NCBI GenBank assembly: GCA_022606425.2
Contig: JAHDVF020000992.1
Location: forward strand, 1,426,001-1,490,000
Length of the DNA stretch: 64,000 nucleotides
Source of the DNA: Lepidostoma basale
Taxonomy: Eukaryota; Arthropoda; Insecta; Trichoptera; Lepidostomatidae
Direction: 5' to 3'
Shown: in pieces, positions 51,101 to 58,024 of the stretch
Numbering within the stretch: position 1 is the first letter of the stretch
Layout: every line of letters starts with the position of its first letter
Made by a program: the position numbers and the translations under genes
The notes under the pieces: generated by a model
Database searches by the model: none
What the model saw: only the letters and a program-made list of their open reading frames with translations
What the model was told of the DNA's origin: nothing

Positions 51101-54100
51101 GTAGAGCACGAAATTCAGACCTCAAGCTGACGTCCTGCACTTGAAAACATATTTAAGCAACTCACCTGGGAAGAAATTCTGACATTCTCTGATGATTGCA
51201 GATGCCTTATGATTGCGTATTGTATTATAAGATGGCGGTTATATTTGTTTATAAATAAAATACGACGGAAGTGATATCTCTACAGATGTGTTGATTGTGT
51301 CTGAAACCAATTGTTGAACTATAATGTATCAACCCCGGTCCGAATAAATTGATAAGATATAGCAGCAAATTTAAGTCTAATTTGCGAGAAAGGTTGTATA
51401 TAATAGTAAGTATTTCTTCCTTTCATAAAACATAAACAGTAGTTCTATTCATAAACAATGGTTGCTATGACACAGTGTTTGAAAAAGTTTTTGCTTAATA
51501 TTACATAGTCAGCCCGTTATAGAATCTTACACGATTGGCTTCAGTGATCTCGCTGATATCGGGGGTCAATTGATTGTTGGTCATTATTTTAGTGGGAACC
51601 TTTGTTCCTGAACCAATAAAGAAGTCAACTAGCCAGTCGTTCTCATATTATTTGACTTTTGACACATTTATTGACCGATTCATGGAGCCGCTGGCCTGAG
51701 CAATTAGTCTACAATTATTGTAGACAACGCACAACCTATTTGAATATGTTACATGATCTTGTAAAATATGATTACACATGCAATCCTTTTCAATTACAGT
51801 AATATTGTAGTATAGACATTAAATCAGACATAGGCACTAAACCATTAATTCTTTACATATTCGCGTTTAGTGTTTGTTAGCCTACGGACCAACTTCCAAT
51901 TATATATTAGGTGTTTCGGAAAATTCGGTCTTATAATCTGGCGGCCATTTTTTTAGTAAGCCTGAGCATCTGTCAATTAAGTTTAGTTCGCACATGTTTG
52001 TCATTGTAACAACAACCTTTGTTTTATCGCTCCTTAAAATGTCGACTTTCGTGGTAAATAAGAAGTATTTGCGGGAAGTTCTGGTGTTCTGTTGTAATTG
52101 GAAGAAGAGTGCAGCTGAGGCGCATAAAATGCTTGTGGAAGTTTAAGGCGATCATGCCTCTCGGATAAATCATGCAGTAACACACACTGGTCCAAAAAAA
52201 TGTACCAAGAATACAATTTGTCACTTTGTATGGACATCATAAAAGAAATAGATTCAAATGCAAGTCTACAAGTCACTATGCATGATTTGACAGACCTTGT
52301 ACAGATCCCAAAAAGGTGTCAGACAGGGAGACAATCTGTCTCCGAAACTGTTTACCAGAGTCTTGGAAGACATGTTTAAGACACTGGACTGGACGAACCA
52401 TGAATTTTTTCCCATGAATATTACAAACAACAATTATAGTTCAAAGGATCTATTGAGAACAAGTAAATTATAATAAATATATAATACCAGGAACGCATGA
52501 GAGATGGTTTGACATTAGGAAAACACGATACTCTCCTAAGTCAAGAGTGATAGACTTAGATCTCCGAAGCTATCATGTTCAGTAGTTTGATTGCTCTCCC
52601 CACCGGCATCACCAGAGGCAGGTTGATTCTGCATGCTGGGTGATAAAGTAGTCTGTGCTGACGCTGTCGAAGATAACCATCCGGAACATGATGATGGATA
52701 GCCTCCAAGATGACGGAGTTCTTAAAGAATCCCCTGATAAGTCTCAAGAAATGGGTAAGTGTGCACCCATCCCTCCTTATCTGTAACTTATTGATCCCCA
52801 GCAAAATCCCTAATGTAGAGATATCTCAGAAATCTTTTCTGAAACGGGGACAATGAACGATTGAACGTACATGGAGAATAATTGTCTCACTTGAGATTTG
52901 CTGATGACATAATTCTGTTGTCAGAATCTCCCGAACAACTTCGAGAAATGCTGGAATTTTTAAATGAATCATCTTAAAAAATTGGCCTTAAAATGAATAT
53001 GATGAAAACAAAAATAATGACTAACACACAAATTGAAGACATTAAAATCCACAATAAAAATGTAGAAGTGGTGGGTGAATATGTGTACCTTGGTCATTTA
53101 TTGGCTTTTGGAAGAGGAGGTCAAGTCAATGAGATTTACAGAAGAATACAGCTCGGTTGGTTTGCATTCTGGCTGGGCTACATCTTCAAGTCGAACATGC
53201 CACAAAATTTAAAAACAAAAGTGTTGGACCAGTGTGTGTTGCCTGTGAGAATGACTTTAAATAATTATAAATATGTGCATCTGTTTCTTGTTTCATACGA
53301 TATTTATTATTTTATTTTTATGGCGTTGAAATTTAAAGAAAGAATAGCGGAAAAATCTACAGTACAATTTTTTGTTCCAGCCTCTTCGTTGGGAGCCGCG
53401 ATCACCATGCCCATCTGCGGTCTGCTGATTGACTCCATCGGATGGGAGAGCGTGTTTTATTTCACAGGTAACATATAGTAGTTCCCTGTGTCGCGTGGTT
53501 GAACTAATCAAGACAATTTCAATGATTTAAGACTTTTACGTCAACTTTCATTTACTCATTCTGCACGCGTAGAAAACTTAATGTATGAAGCCTTCATATT
53601 ATAAAAACATTAATTATTAATTCTTACGCAGAAGCTAATGTAAGCAATTGGTAAGAATATTTGTTTTGTTTAGGAATTATCGGGCTGGTTTGGTCCATTA
53701 CCTGGTTCTTCGTCATCTTCGATTCTCCCGCGGACCATCCGCGCATCTCCAAGGAGGAGAGAGACTTCATCGAGAAGGCTATCGGGAATACGACGAGCGG
53801 CAAATCGGTGAGATTTTTATTTCGAATAAAACGTGAAAAATCAAAAGGCGAACAATATATGCAATATACAAACAAATACTCCGAGTTCATATTGCAGCAA
53901 ACACTTTAATTCTAGTGTTTTAAAATCATTGTGCCAGATAATAAATCTCATATTAGTCACGAGGATTTTATTTTGCTTAATCTTCACTTGTTTTTTTTTT
54001 AAACTAAATACCCTTAAGATGTGTAATCAGATTCAATTGAAGGCTGGTTATTACAAAGGTGCTAAGTGGTTTAAACCTAAAGCAGATAAAATAAGCTCGA

Positions 54101-54558
54101 AACTGTTTTTTGTTCCATATGTCATGTACCACGGGTGACATCTTTAGGGTGATGTTTGAACTACACTATATTATTCAATCATTACGCACTTTTGCACAAT
54201 TATTGACCTTTATGTTTAAGACGAATTGGCACCAAAAACTTTTTTTGTTTTTTTGTACACTTGGAACCTTTGTCATGCCTTTAATTTTATACATGATATT
54301 TGCCTTTCAAATACATTATTAAAGTTTATAATGTGTTTCCATCCGGAAAATTGAAATTTAGAAATTGTGAAATAGTTTGGTAGTCTGTAAGGAACGTCAT
54401 TGTTGCAGAGTAACGGGGTGCCGTGGAAGGCGATGCTGACCTCCGGGCCGGTGTGGGCCATCATCATCACGCACGGCATGTCTGTGTTCGGCTACTTCAC
54501 CGTCGTGAACCAGCTGCCCACCTACATGAAGACCATCCTCCACTACAACATCAAGTCG
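24087..54558 (+). CDS. SLC17-type major facilitator transporter, N-terminal 301 residues (7 coding exons; continues past the window)
   Basis: Membrane anion transporter of the SLC17 group of the major facilitator superfamily (insect 'putative inorganic phosphate cotransporter', sialin and vesicular glutamate transporter relatives). It carries organic or inorganic anions, coupled to Na+ or H+; the substrate cannot be told from sequence. Coding pieces are 24087-24126, 39917-40074, 45509-45639, 47497-47699, 53381-53467, 53674-53807 and 54409-54558, all GT-AG with matching phases (1,0,2,1,1,0,0). Helix 1 is at about residues 20-47 (CRFVLNIMVILGFMLNYALR), then a loop with possible N-glycosylation at 56 and 63, GYILTEIPGGR at 92-102, the helix 4 region VLRVVLGFMLGATWPAIHP at about 140-158, helices 5-6 at 179-220 and helix 7 at about 263-285. 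The family has about 12 helices and 450-500 residues, so the second half is missing and should lie beyond 64000. The first intron is nearly 16 kb and full of LINEs. Confidence 0.9.
24127..24654. other. SLC17 intron
   Basis: AT-rich, nothing recognised. Confidence 0.4.
24655..24790 (-). repeat. SINE copy, 3' part only
   Basis: Reversed it has GGCGATAGACTAGCTA, TCATGAGAATCAATAG and AATTGGGTTCAAATAACC, matching 35140-35245. The tRNA-like head is missing. Confidence 0.65.
24940..25045. repeat. Family B arm (CGACATGTTTCG type)
   Basis: TCGACATGTTTCGAAGG with AACACTG on both outer sides, matching one arm of 60780-60985. Confidence 0.6.
25046..25834. other. SLC17 intron
   Basis: No gene recognised. 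Includes two TACGAGTA octamers at 25656 and 25669. Confidence 0.35.
25835..26630 (-). pseudogene. Jockey LINE, C-terminal reverse transcriptase and 3' tail
   Basis: The minus strand 26471-25935 reads MFGQDVPWTKTIKYLGVTLD, SKLSIDNKLLIYKTVIRPIF and AAPIWGYAASSHIQKLQILQ, the thumb region of Jockey polymerases, to a stop at 25935. Further upstream, in another frame, comes RVKAQRPFSVKD. The 3' tail to 25835 has CTCTGTAAGCCAGAAGATCC and repeated CCAAGT. Confidence 0.85.
26631..27060. other. SLC17 intron
   Basis: Nothing recognised; one TACGAGTA octamer at 26783. Confidence 0.3.
27074..27316 (+). other. Unassigned small open frame, proline-rich end
   Basis: 80 codons, MVDVKVKDTQVTFEVLDTTG with a tail rich in proline (PPGGATPPPFWPHPPTPAW). 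The start ATG lies 24 bases after an acceptor-like ttttcacag (27050). GC is higher than in the flanks. Might be a nested small gene or a transposon remnant; no family recognised. Confidence 0.25.
27386..27836 (-). pseudogene. RTE-like LINE C-terminus, family 2 ((AAG)n tail)
   Basis: The minus strand reads KACVRPIMTYGIEVRADTNR, MRTLHSIVGKTLRDLIRNET and VVRWGRSRKRFWR, and ends in a tail of AAG repeats (27386-27412 as CTT). Frameshifted. Confidence 0.8.
27837..31559. other. SLC17 intron, mostly unassigned
   Basis: No gene recognised. GC-rich bits at 28010-28060 and 29640-29930; the latter has a CCAAT (GCCAATAAGG reversed) but no linked exon. 30535-30553 holds the 19-mer AGGCAGGTTGATTCTGCAT shared with 52616-52634. 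Otherwise AT-rich. Confidence 0.3.
31560..32095 (+). pseudogene. RTE-like LINE family 1 fragment with nested insertion
   Basis: LMYGSEAWSQQKND, then an insertion, then KCMMNAVEMRSL and later RGRPKKTWHDQINQLVN (32030-32090). The frame is otherwise degraded. Confidence 0.75.
31625..31793 (-). mobile_element. Short RTE-like LINE end nested in another LINE
   Basis: Reversed copy of the end seen at 38865-38990 (GGATGGAGACAAGCTGACGA). Flanked by a perfect 10-base duplication GAAGAATGAT at 31615-31624 and 31794-31803. Removing the insert restores the host frame. Confidence 0.85.
32096..33235. other. SLC17 intron
   Basis: No gene recognised. AT-rich. Confidence 0.3.
33236..33400. repeat. Inverted repeat around GACGAAACACTATGATAC
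   Basis: Ends AAAAAAACTTTGTTTATGTG and CATAAACAAAG-like reversed copies (ACAAAAACAAAGTTTTATAA) enclose CAAGCTGTCGATAAA. Left part also resembles 21140-21185 (CGAAACACTACGATAATTCA). Confidence 0.4.
33735..34480 (-). pseudogene. RTE-like LINE family 2, reverse transcriptase to 3' end
   Basis: The minus strand from about 34455 reads PDDTVIFVETKENL (YADD region), later SEMKTLRNISGKTLQERIRN, VVRWGRQRRRYWYAHVRRMD and a CTT-rich (AAG) tail at about 33740. Several stops and shifts. Confidence 0.8.
34481..35030. other. SLC17 intron
   Basis: AT-rich, nothing recognised. Confidence 0.35.
35031..35245 (+). repeat. tRNA-derived SINE, full-length copy
   Basis: Head with A box (TAGAGTGGTAAG at 35042) and B box (GGTTTCGATTCC at 35071) of RNA polymerase III promoters, then TGTCACACTGCCTTTGGTCT, ATAAAATGGCGATAGATTAG and AATTGGGTTCAAATGACCTG. 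Other copies: 24655-24790, 48360-48535, 59795-59930, 63188-63400. Confidence 0.85.
35565..36195 (-). pseudogene. R1/LOA-like LINE: RNase H end and 3' UTR (R-B)
   Basis: The minus strand at about 36190-36030 reads FTGHGVTLSYLCRFQIKSGN, ACQCDNATEQAIKHVLLRCP, the zinc-knuckle-like end of LINE RNase H domains (C..C....H...C). It is followed towards 35565 by the R-B repeat as 3' UTR. Confidence 0.7.
36196..38864. other. SLC17 intron
   Basis: No gene recognised. A GC-richer part at 37690-38060 has no useful open frame. Confidence 0.3.
38865..38990 (+). repeat. RTE-like LINE 3' end
   Basis: AACACTGGCGAGAGACCGAG to CAGCAGTGGATGGAGACAAG and CTGACGAAGGCGATCTTC. Same family as the insert at 31625-31793. 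Confidence 0.7.
38991..39916. other. SLC17 intron
   Basis: Nothing recognised. Confidence 0.35.
39917..40074 (+). CDS. SLC17 gene, exon with transmembrane helix 1
   Basis: Acceptor ttgttccag, donor gtgagt. Codes (G)WLSCRFVLNIMVILGFM... to HNVTL. Contains the family signature RFVL...NYALRVNL and two NxT sites in the first loop. Confidence 0.9.
40075..40444. other. SLC17 intron
   Basis: AT-rich, nothing recognised. Confidence 0.4.
40445..40760 (+). pseudogene. RTE-like LINE family 2 3' end
   Basis: MSEMKTFKNISGKT, GRRPPDRPSKRWIHSWVSTS and a short AAG-rich tail near 40745-40757. Frameshifted. Confidence 0.75.
40960..41055. repeat. Family B arm, degraded
   Basis: CACTTTAGAGTTTATTTTCTCGACGCAT and GTGAGAACGATA match one arm of 60780-60985 loosely. 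Confidence 0.4.
41104..42081 (+). pseudogene. RTE-like LINE family 1, reverse transcriptase C-terminal part, nearly intact
   Basis: GVKQGCVMSPWLFNLYMDN at 41107, a frameshift near 41190, then an open frame 41188-42063 with LLYADDAVLLAD, NKSKVMIFEK, EFVYLGSMFTRDGR, YGSEAW, RWFGHMERMNEERM, GRPRKTWHDQI and LSAYPFGETA at the C-terminus. The stop is followed by GTTAGTTAGTTAGTT as tail. 5'-truncated, as usual for LINEs. The clade is judged by motif style and is uncertain. Confidence 0.88.
42140..42357 (-). mobile_element. 220-bp MITE, family F, copy 1
   Basis: Ends TTACAAAGGTGCCAAGTA and, reversed, TTACAAAGATGCTAAGTGG. Matches 54051-54273 in opposite orientation, with shared inner blocks ACTACACTA.ATTATTCAATC and TTATTGACCTTT.TGTTTA. 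Confidence 0.75.
42358..43244. other. SLC17 intron
   Basis: Nothing recognised. Short GC-rich spot at 42520-42560. Confidence 0.35.
43245..43424 (+). other. Orphan open frame ending at a good splice donor
   Basis: 60 codons without an ATG start, including VKLRRVCWAADRFNNLHLDE and VARLYLAPSDITLCGDQE, ending CAGGAG|GTACGT. It looks coding in style and GC, but it does not fit the SLC17 frame chain and I know no family. May be a transposon piece. Confidence 0.2.
43747..44030 (+). repeat. Dispersed repeat R-A, full copy
   Basis: GATCTCCTGCTTAATGC at the start and TATTGAGATAAAATAAATCC at the end. High similarity to 22768-23045. Confidence 0.8.
44031..44810. other. SLC17 intron
   Basis: Nothing recognised. 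Confidence 0.35.
44811..45367 (+). mobile_element. hAT-type MITE, copy 3, with central hairpin
   Basis: Starts CAGAGGTTTCCAAAC and ends with the reverse of CAATTGTTCCCAAAG. Flanked by GTCTAGGC (44803-44810) and GTTTAGGC (45368-45375), 7 of 8 alike. The middle (about 44990-45130) is a long imperfect hairpin with CGGAATTCGTT and AACGAATTCCG as outer and TGTCGCGAC as inner arms. Confidence 0.85.
45509..45639 (+). CDS. SLC17 gene, exon with helix 2
   Basis: Acceptor gtcctcag, donor gtaagt. Codes ESNIHQTRFKWDAYDQNLLL, FFWGYILTEIPGGR, MAEVFGS plus AA of lysine. The PGGR motif is typical of SLC17 transporters. Confidence 0.93.
45640..47496. other. SLC17 intron
   Basis: No exon. On the minus strand 45690-45760 reads QVALLRVTESY, which recalls a short R1/I-type LINE remnant; weak. 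Otherwise AT-rich. Confidence 0.35.
47497..47699 (+). CDS. SLC17 gene, exon with helices 3-4
   Basis: Acceptor gtgcgcag, donor gtgagt. Codes RVFGYSMLVSSLVTLLTPAA to RWIPPMDRSKFMSNMM. Strikingly GC-rich against its introns. The GATWPAIHPMAARWIPP block is typical of the family. Confidence 0.93.
47700..48359. other. SLC17 intron
   Basis: AT-rich, nothing recognised. Confidence 0.4.
48360..48535 (-). repeat. tRNA-derived SINE copy
   Basis: Reversed it reads CGAGTGGTAGGTG (A box), GGATTCGATTCCCGGAGACG (B box), GATTGTCACACTGTCTTTGA, ATAAAATGGCGATAGATTAG. Confidence 0.8.
48601..48865 (+). pseudogene. Jockey-type reverse transcriptase fragment
   Basis: GFDKVDHSILLINLR, IGLSDTIVKFFNN, then in other frames the region of PQGSILGPL (48770-48790) and VIINALENVCN. 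Frameshifted, truncated on both sides. Confidence 0.75.
48866..50129. other. SLC17 intron
   Basis: No gene. Contains the palindrome at 49288-49363. Confidence 0.35.
49288..49363. repeat. Foldback with 28-bp arms
   Basis: TTTCTTTATGAACATTACAT (from 49291) and CTAC AGCAG pair with CTGC AGTAGATGTAATGTTC and ACAAAGAAA on the right, around a 12-base centre. One mismatch. No related copy seen. Confidence 0.75.
50130..50415. repeat. Inverted pair, family C, hammerhead-like
   Basis: Left arm (minus) 50130-50205 and right arm (plus) 50350-50415 both end in AAACATTGTCGTGTTTTAAT, then ATTTTTATTG. See findings. Confidence 0.75.
50416..51905. other. SLC17 intron
   Basis: Nothing recognised; an open stretch at 50858-51130 has no known domain. 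Confidence 0.3.
51906..52180 (+). pseudogene. Mariner transposase, N-terminal fragment
   Basis: Start ATG at 52039: MSTFVVNKKYLREVLVFCCN, WKKSAAEAHKMLVEV, then a stop. This is the helix-turn-helix start of a mariner transposase. The catalytic part is absent. Confidence 0.75.
52300..53250 (+). pseudogene. RTE-like LINE reverse transcriptase, interrupted
   Basis: QKGVRQGDNLSPKLFTRVLE at 52307, then about 450 foreign bases, then LRFADDIILLSESPEQLREM at about 52895, MNMMKTKIMTNTQI, EYVYLGHLL, IFKSNMPQNLKTKV and LDQCVLPV to about 53250. Stops occur. It ends 130 bases before an SLC17 exon. Confidence 0.85.
52556..52804 (-). other. Unassigned open frame inside the LINE
   Basis: 82 codons on the minus strand, with LGINKLQIRRDGCTLTHFLR and HPACRINLPLVMPVG. 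It lies in the segment that interrupts the LINE and probably belongs to another transposon. Shares a 19-mer with 30535-30553. Confidence 0.25.
53381..53467 (+). CDS. SLC17 gene, exon with helix 5
   Basis: Acceptor tttgttccag, donor gtaaca. Codes ASSLGAAITMPICGLLIDSI GWESVFYFT. An open frame from the neighbouring LINE at 52993 runs into this exon in the same frame. Confidence 0.92.
53674..53807 (+). CDS. SLC17 gene, exon with helix 6
   Basis: Acceptor ttgtttag, donor gtgaga. Codes GIIGLVWSITWFFVIFDSPA, then HPRISKEERDFIEKAIG, the cytoplasmic loop typical of SLC17. Confidence 0.92.
53808..54050. other. SLC17 intron
   Basis: AT-rich, nothing recognised. Confidence 0.4.
54051..54273 (+). mobile_element. 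220-bp MITE, family F, copy 2
   Basis: Ends TTACAAAGGTGCTAAGTGG and, reversed, ACAAAGGTTCCAAGTG. Matches 42140-42357 reversed. Confidence 0.75.
54409..54558 (+). CDS. SLC17 gene, exon with helix 7 (last in window)
   Basis: Acceptor ttgttgcag, donor gtgagt. 50 codons, SNGVPWKAMLTSGPVWAIII to MKTILHYNIKS. The next exon would code something like NGLLSSLPYL. I searched the plus strand to the right edge and did not find it. Confidence 0.92.
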
Positions 54559-55019
54559 GTGAGTGAACGCACTTTCTTGCTACATTATTCAATCCTGCTT
54601 TAGATCAGTGTCAGCTATTACTACAATGGAACAATTAAAATAAGTGTAGCTTCCGCATGAGAATCGTTATTTAAATAATAAGAGAAGATATATGATCACC
54701 ATTACATAACAGTCATCGCGTCGGCTACCGATGGATCCTCTTAGCATTGTTAGCTCAGGGATACTGGAGAACCGCGACTACAAATCAGGACGTTTTTATT
54801 AACGTCACATGACTTCTTAAAAAAGCTAATTCATTAATTATTCAAAAGAATAATTAATACGAATGAAAACTTCCGTTATGTGAATTACATGTTTCGCCTG
54901 CTTCAGGCATTATTAAATGTTTGATTAAACCTTTACATTTGATTAGTCTTAGACAGGCGAAAAATCTACAAAGCAAACGTTTTCATTCAAATTAATTATT
55001 TAATATGGAGTTTTACGCA
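54559..55019. repeat. SLC17 intron with family E palindrome
   Basis: 54880-54975 holds GAATTACATGTTTCGCCTGC and the reverse of TTTTTCGCCTGTCTAAG, then GCAAACGTTTTCATTC, as in 57150. Confidence 0.6.
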
Positions 55020-55400
55020 AGATCAGAATCTATAAAACACGCGTGCGACCTATCATGACGTACGCTGTCGAGACGCGGGCTGACACTGTGCGAACCAAGG
55101 GACTACTAAGAACATCGGAGATGAAGGTCCTAAGATCAATTACTGGAAAAACCCTCCGAGATCGTGTCCGCAACGCAGACATAAGGAAAACCTGCGAAAT
55201 AGAGGATATCGTTCAGTGAATGGATGGTGACAGACTCGCATATACAGCCGCTTATGAAATCCCTTCCGGACACCGCCCACCTGGAAGACCGCCTAAGAGA
55301 TGGAGGGACAGCTGGATCTCATCATCCGACGAGATATGATTTCTGTGTCACAGATCGTCAGATCTATTAAAAGAAGAAGAAGAAGAAGAAGAAGAAGAAT
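55020..55400 (+). pseudogene. RTE-like LINE family 2 3' end with (AAG)n tail
   Basis: RIYKTRVRPIMTYAVETRAD, SEMKVLRSITGKTLRDRVRN, IRKTCEIEDIVQ, then stop and frameshift, GHRPPGRPPKRWRDSWISSS and a tail of AAG repeats at 55369-55399. Close to family consensus. Confidence 0.85.
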
Positions 55401-55439
55401 TTTACATTATTGTTCATGAAACAATAAACATTCACAAGA

Positions 55440-55520
55440 AAATAACCGCAACGAAACCGGTCGCAGTCGAAATAAAGAGAAAAGTGGAAGTAACATAGTT
55501 ATTAAAATAATCGATTTTTT
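55440..55520 (+). repeat. Family A repeat, one arm
   Basis: ACGAAACCGGTCGCAGTCGA followed by AATAAAG and AGTGGAAGTAA. Confidence 0.65.
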
Positions 55521-55580
55521 AAAATTATTATTAATAAAATCATTGGATTATAAGAAATTCACATTTTTAAATATTATATA

Positions 55581-56845
55581 AGGAGTATGCATTCATTCGT
55601 GCGGTTTTCTAAGTGAGGACGTTACTAGTATTATTTCGCGTCGTGTTCATCCGTGACTATTTTCATTTGAAAGCTACTGTCATTGTGCGTCTTTTTCAGT
55701 ATATGTCATTTGGTTAAAGCGTAAACAACAATTTTTTCTATTCATTTGAAAATGTCGAACTTTGTGCCAGAAAAGTGTTTTTGCGGGGAGTTCTTCTTCA
55801 TTACTTTAACATGAAGAAAAGAGCTACCGAAAGTCATCGTATTTTAGTGGAGGTTTATGGTGACCATGCTCTAGCTGGTCGAACGTGCCAGAAGTGGTTT
55901 GCACGGTTTAAAAGTTTCGAAGACGAAGAACGATCCGGACAGCCAAAAAGTTTGAAGATGAAGAATTGGCGGCATTGTTCTATGAAGACGCGTGCCAAAC
56001 GCAAGAAGAACATGCAAAATCATTAGGAGTTGATTAAGCAACCATTTTCAGGCGTTTAAAAGCATAGGGATTCATCCAAAAGCTTGGAAATTGGGTGCTG
56101 TATGAATTAAGCCAAGAGACGTCGAACGCCGATTCTGCACGTCGGAAATGTTGCTTGAACGCCACAAAAAGAAGAAGTGACGAAAAATGGATTCATTACG
56201 ATAACCCCAAGCGCAAGAAATCGTATGCGAAGCCCGGCCAACCATAAACATCCACGGCAAAGCCGAATATCCATGGCGTTAAAGTAATGCTCTGTATTTG
56301 GTGGGATCACAAGGGTGTGTTGTATTATGAGCTGTTGAAATCTCATAATACAAGGGTCAGATGATCAAAAGAGACCTCTACCAAACACAATTGATTCGTT
56401 TGAAGAGAGAGGTCGCGGAAAAACGCCCAGAATATGCGACTAGACACGAATCAAAAATTCTCCATCATGACATCGCTCGGCCACATGTTGCAAGACCGAT
56501 TAAAAACTATTTGGAAAACAGTGGGTGGGAAGTTCTACTTCACCCGCCTTATAGCCCAGACATGGCCCCTTCTGATTACTACTTGTTCAGATCAATGAAG
56601 AATCCCCTCACCGGAATACGCTTCACTTCAGAACAGGGTATCAAAAATTGGCTCGATTCGTTCTTCCGTTCGTTCCAAGCCGGAGAAGTTTTTTTGGGAT
56701 AGAATCCACAAACTGCCAGAAAGATGGGCAAATGTCGTAGCTTTCCATGTACAATACTTTGAACATTGAATGAAAGACCATTTTTTCACAATAAAACGTT
56801 AATTTTCGAAGAAAAAAAAACGCACGAATTAATGCATACACCAAA
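55581..56845 (+). mobile_element. Mariner element with inactive transposase
   Basis: Terminal inverted repeats AGGAGTATGCATTCATTCGT (from 55581) and, reversed from about 56843, TGGTGTATGCATTAATTCGT, both followed by GCG and T-rich bases. TA lies directly outside the left end. About 1.27 kb, the usual size of mariner. Confidence 0.85.
55752..56771 (+). pseudogene. Mariner transposase, broken
   Basis: MSNFVPEK at 55752, a shift, then FLRGVLLHYFNMKKRATESH and TCQKWFARFK. Later, in other frames, EKWIHYDNPKRKKSYAKPGQ (first D region damaged) and RPEYATRHESKILHHDIARP (second D; N of the usual DNARPH changed to I), then SPDMAPSDYYLFRSM with the third D of DD34D. Several frameshifts and stops. Resembles the mariner copies of moths. 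Confidence 0.88.
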
Positions 56846-56859
56846 TATATTATTTTAGA

Positions 56860-57160
56860 TTCTAGTGTGTTACACTTAAGCAATTATTTTGTGTTTTTTT
56901 ATAAGCAACAGTTACAAGCGTGATAAACACGCGCTTTCAACAATCAGTGATCCGGGAACCGGTACAGATAGAACAATTATAAATATCACAGTGTGAGCAC
57001 CTAACTATCTTATTTATATTTCTTGAACAATTATGTAAAACTCCAAATTAAATAATTAATTTGAATGTAAAGTCAATGTCATTTGATAATGCTTTAGAAA
57101 GGCGAAACATGTCATTCTCATAAAATATAATAAAACTTGTAGAAAGCAAACGTTTTCTTT
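56860..57160. repeat. Spacer with family E arm
   Basis: 57068-57160 reads GTCATTTGATAATGCTTTAG, AAAGGCGAAACATGTCATTC, TCATAAAATATAAT and GCAAACGTTTTC. One arm of family E. Confidence 0.6.
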
Positions 57161-57729
57161 ACCTTAATTTTTTTAGTTCTAACTGGTTTCGAGAGAGAAC
57201 TATTGAAACCGGATGGACTTTAAGGAAATAAAACAAAATTACAAGATAATTCGGTACATAAAAATACTAACAATGTACTTCTACCAAGAAATTTTATAAA
57301 TTCAATATTCAGGCAGTCTGTAAAGCAATTAATGTCAAGATAGCACTAATTATAAAATATTGTACATTGTCGTAAGGACATGCGCCGTGTGGCTACTTCC
57401 TGAATGAACAGCATTGTCTTGAATAATATCATAAGCCAACATACATTCCTCAAGGCCGTATCATAGGCAGAGCAGCACGGCCAATCTTTAATTATCACTG
57501 GCTATACGAGTATATTATATTTTCCCGATTATTCGTGCCACCCTTCTGTCTAAATCATCAACTATAATATCAGATAATTCTTATCACAAACATAATATAA
57601 TATAGTCCTATAATACTAGGTCGTGTAATAAAGCTTTAAACTTATTACAGTTGAAGTTAGATGAATTGGAATGAATTTTTAATAAAACGCTATTAAAGAA
57701 AACCATCTTAGTTAGGGTAGTAATAATTT
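57161..57729. other. Unassigned
   Basis: AT-rich, no gene. TACGAGTA at 57505. Confidence 0.35.
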
Positions 57730-57930
57730 TATATTCAAGATAACTAACTGACTACCTAACCATCCCGTCGTGAATTTCGCGATGAATAAAATATTTAATA
57801 AAACTAGCTAACTAACTATGCGCCATCTTCCCGAAGGGGTAGGGGGAAAGAATGGACCGCCGCACTATTCTTTCCTGATATTTATATATCGTGTAATTTA
57901 TCGCGTAAATTTCTTCGACTTCTCACGTGG
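57730..57930 (-). repeat. Two LINE family 1 tails in tandem
   Basis: Reversed TTAG-type tails at 57738-57775 and 57805-57880. The second includes, reversed, CCCTACCCCTTCGGGAAG and the end of the coding part. Confidence 0.65.
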
Positions 57931-58024
57931 TGGGCATTTAAAATTTAATCGATTTAATCGTGCCACTTTTTTCTCTGTCTTCCCCTATTTCTTGTCCCGT
58001 TTACGTCGTTTACATACACTTTTT

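Noticed and set aside
55369..55399. (AAG)n as an independent microsatellite
   Set aside because: It is the 3' tail of the LINE that ends there.
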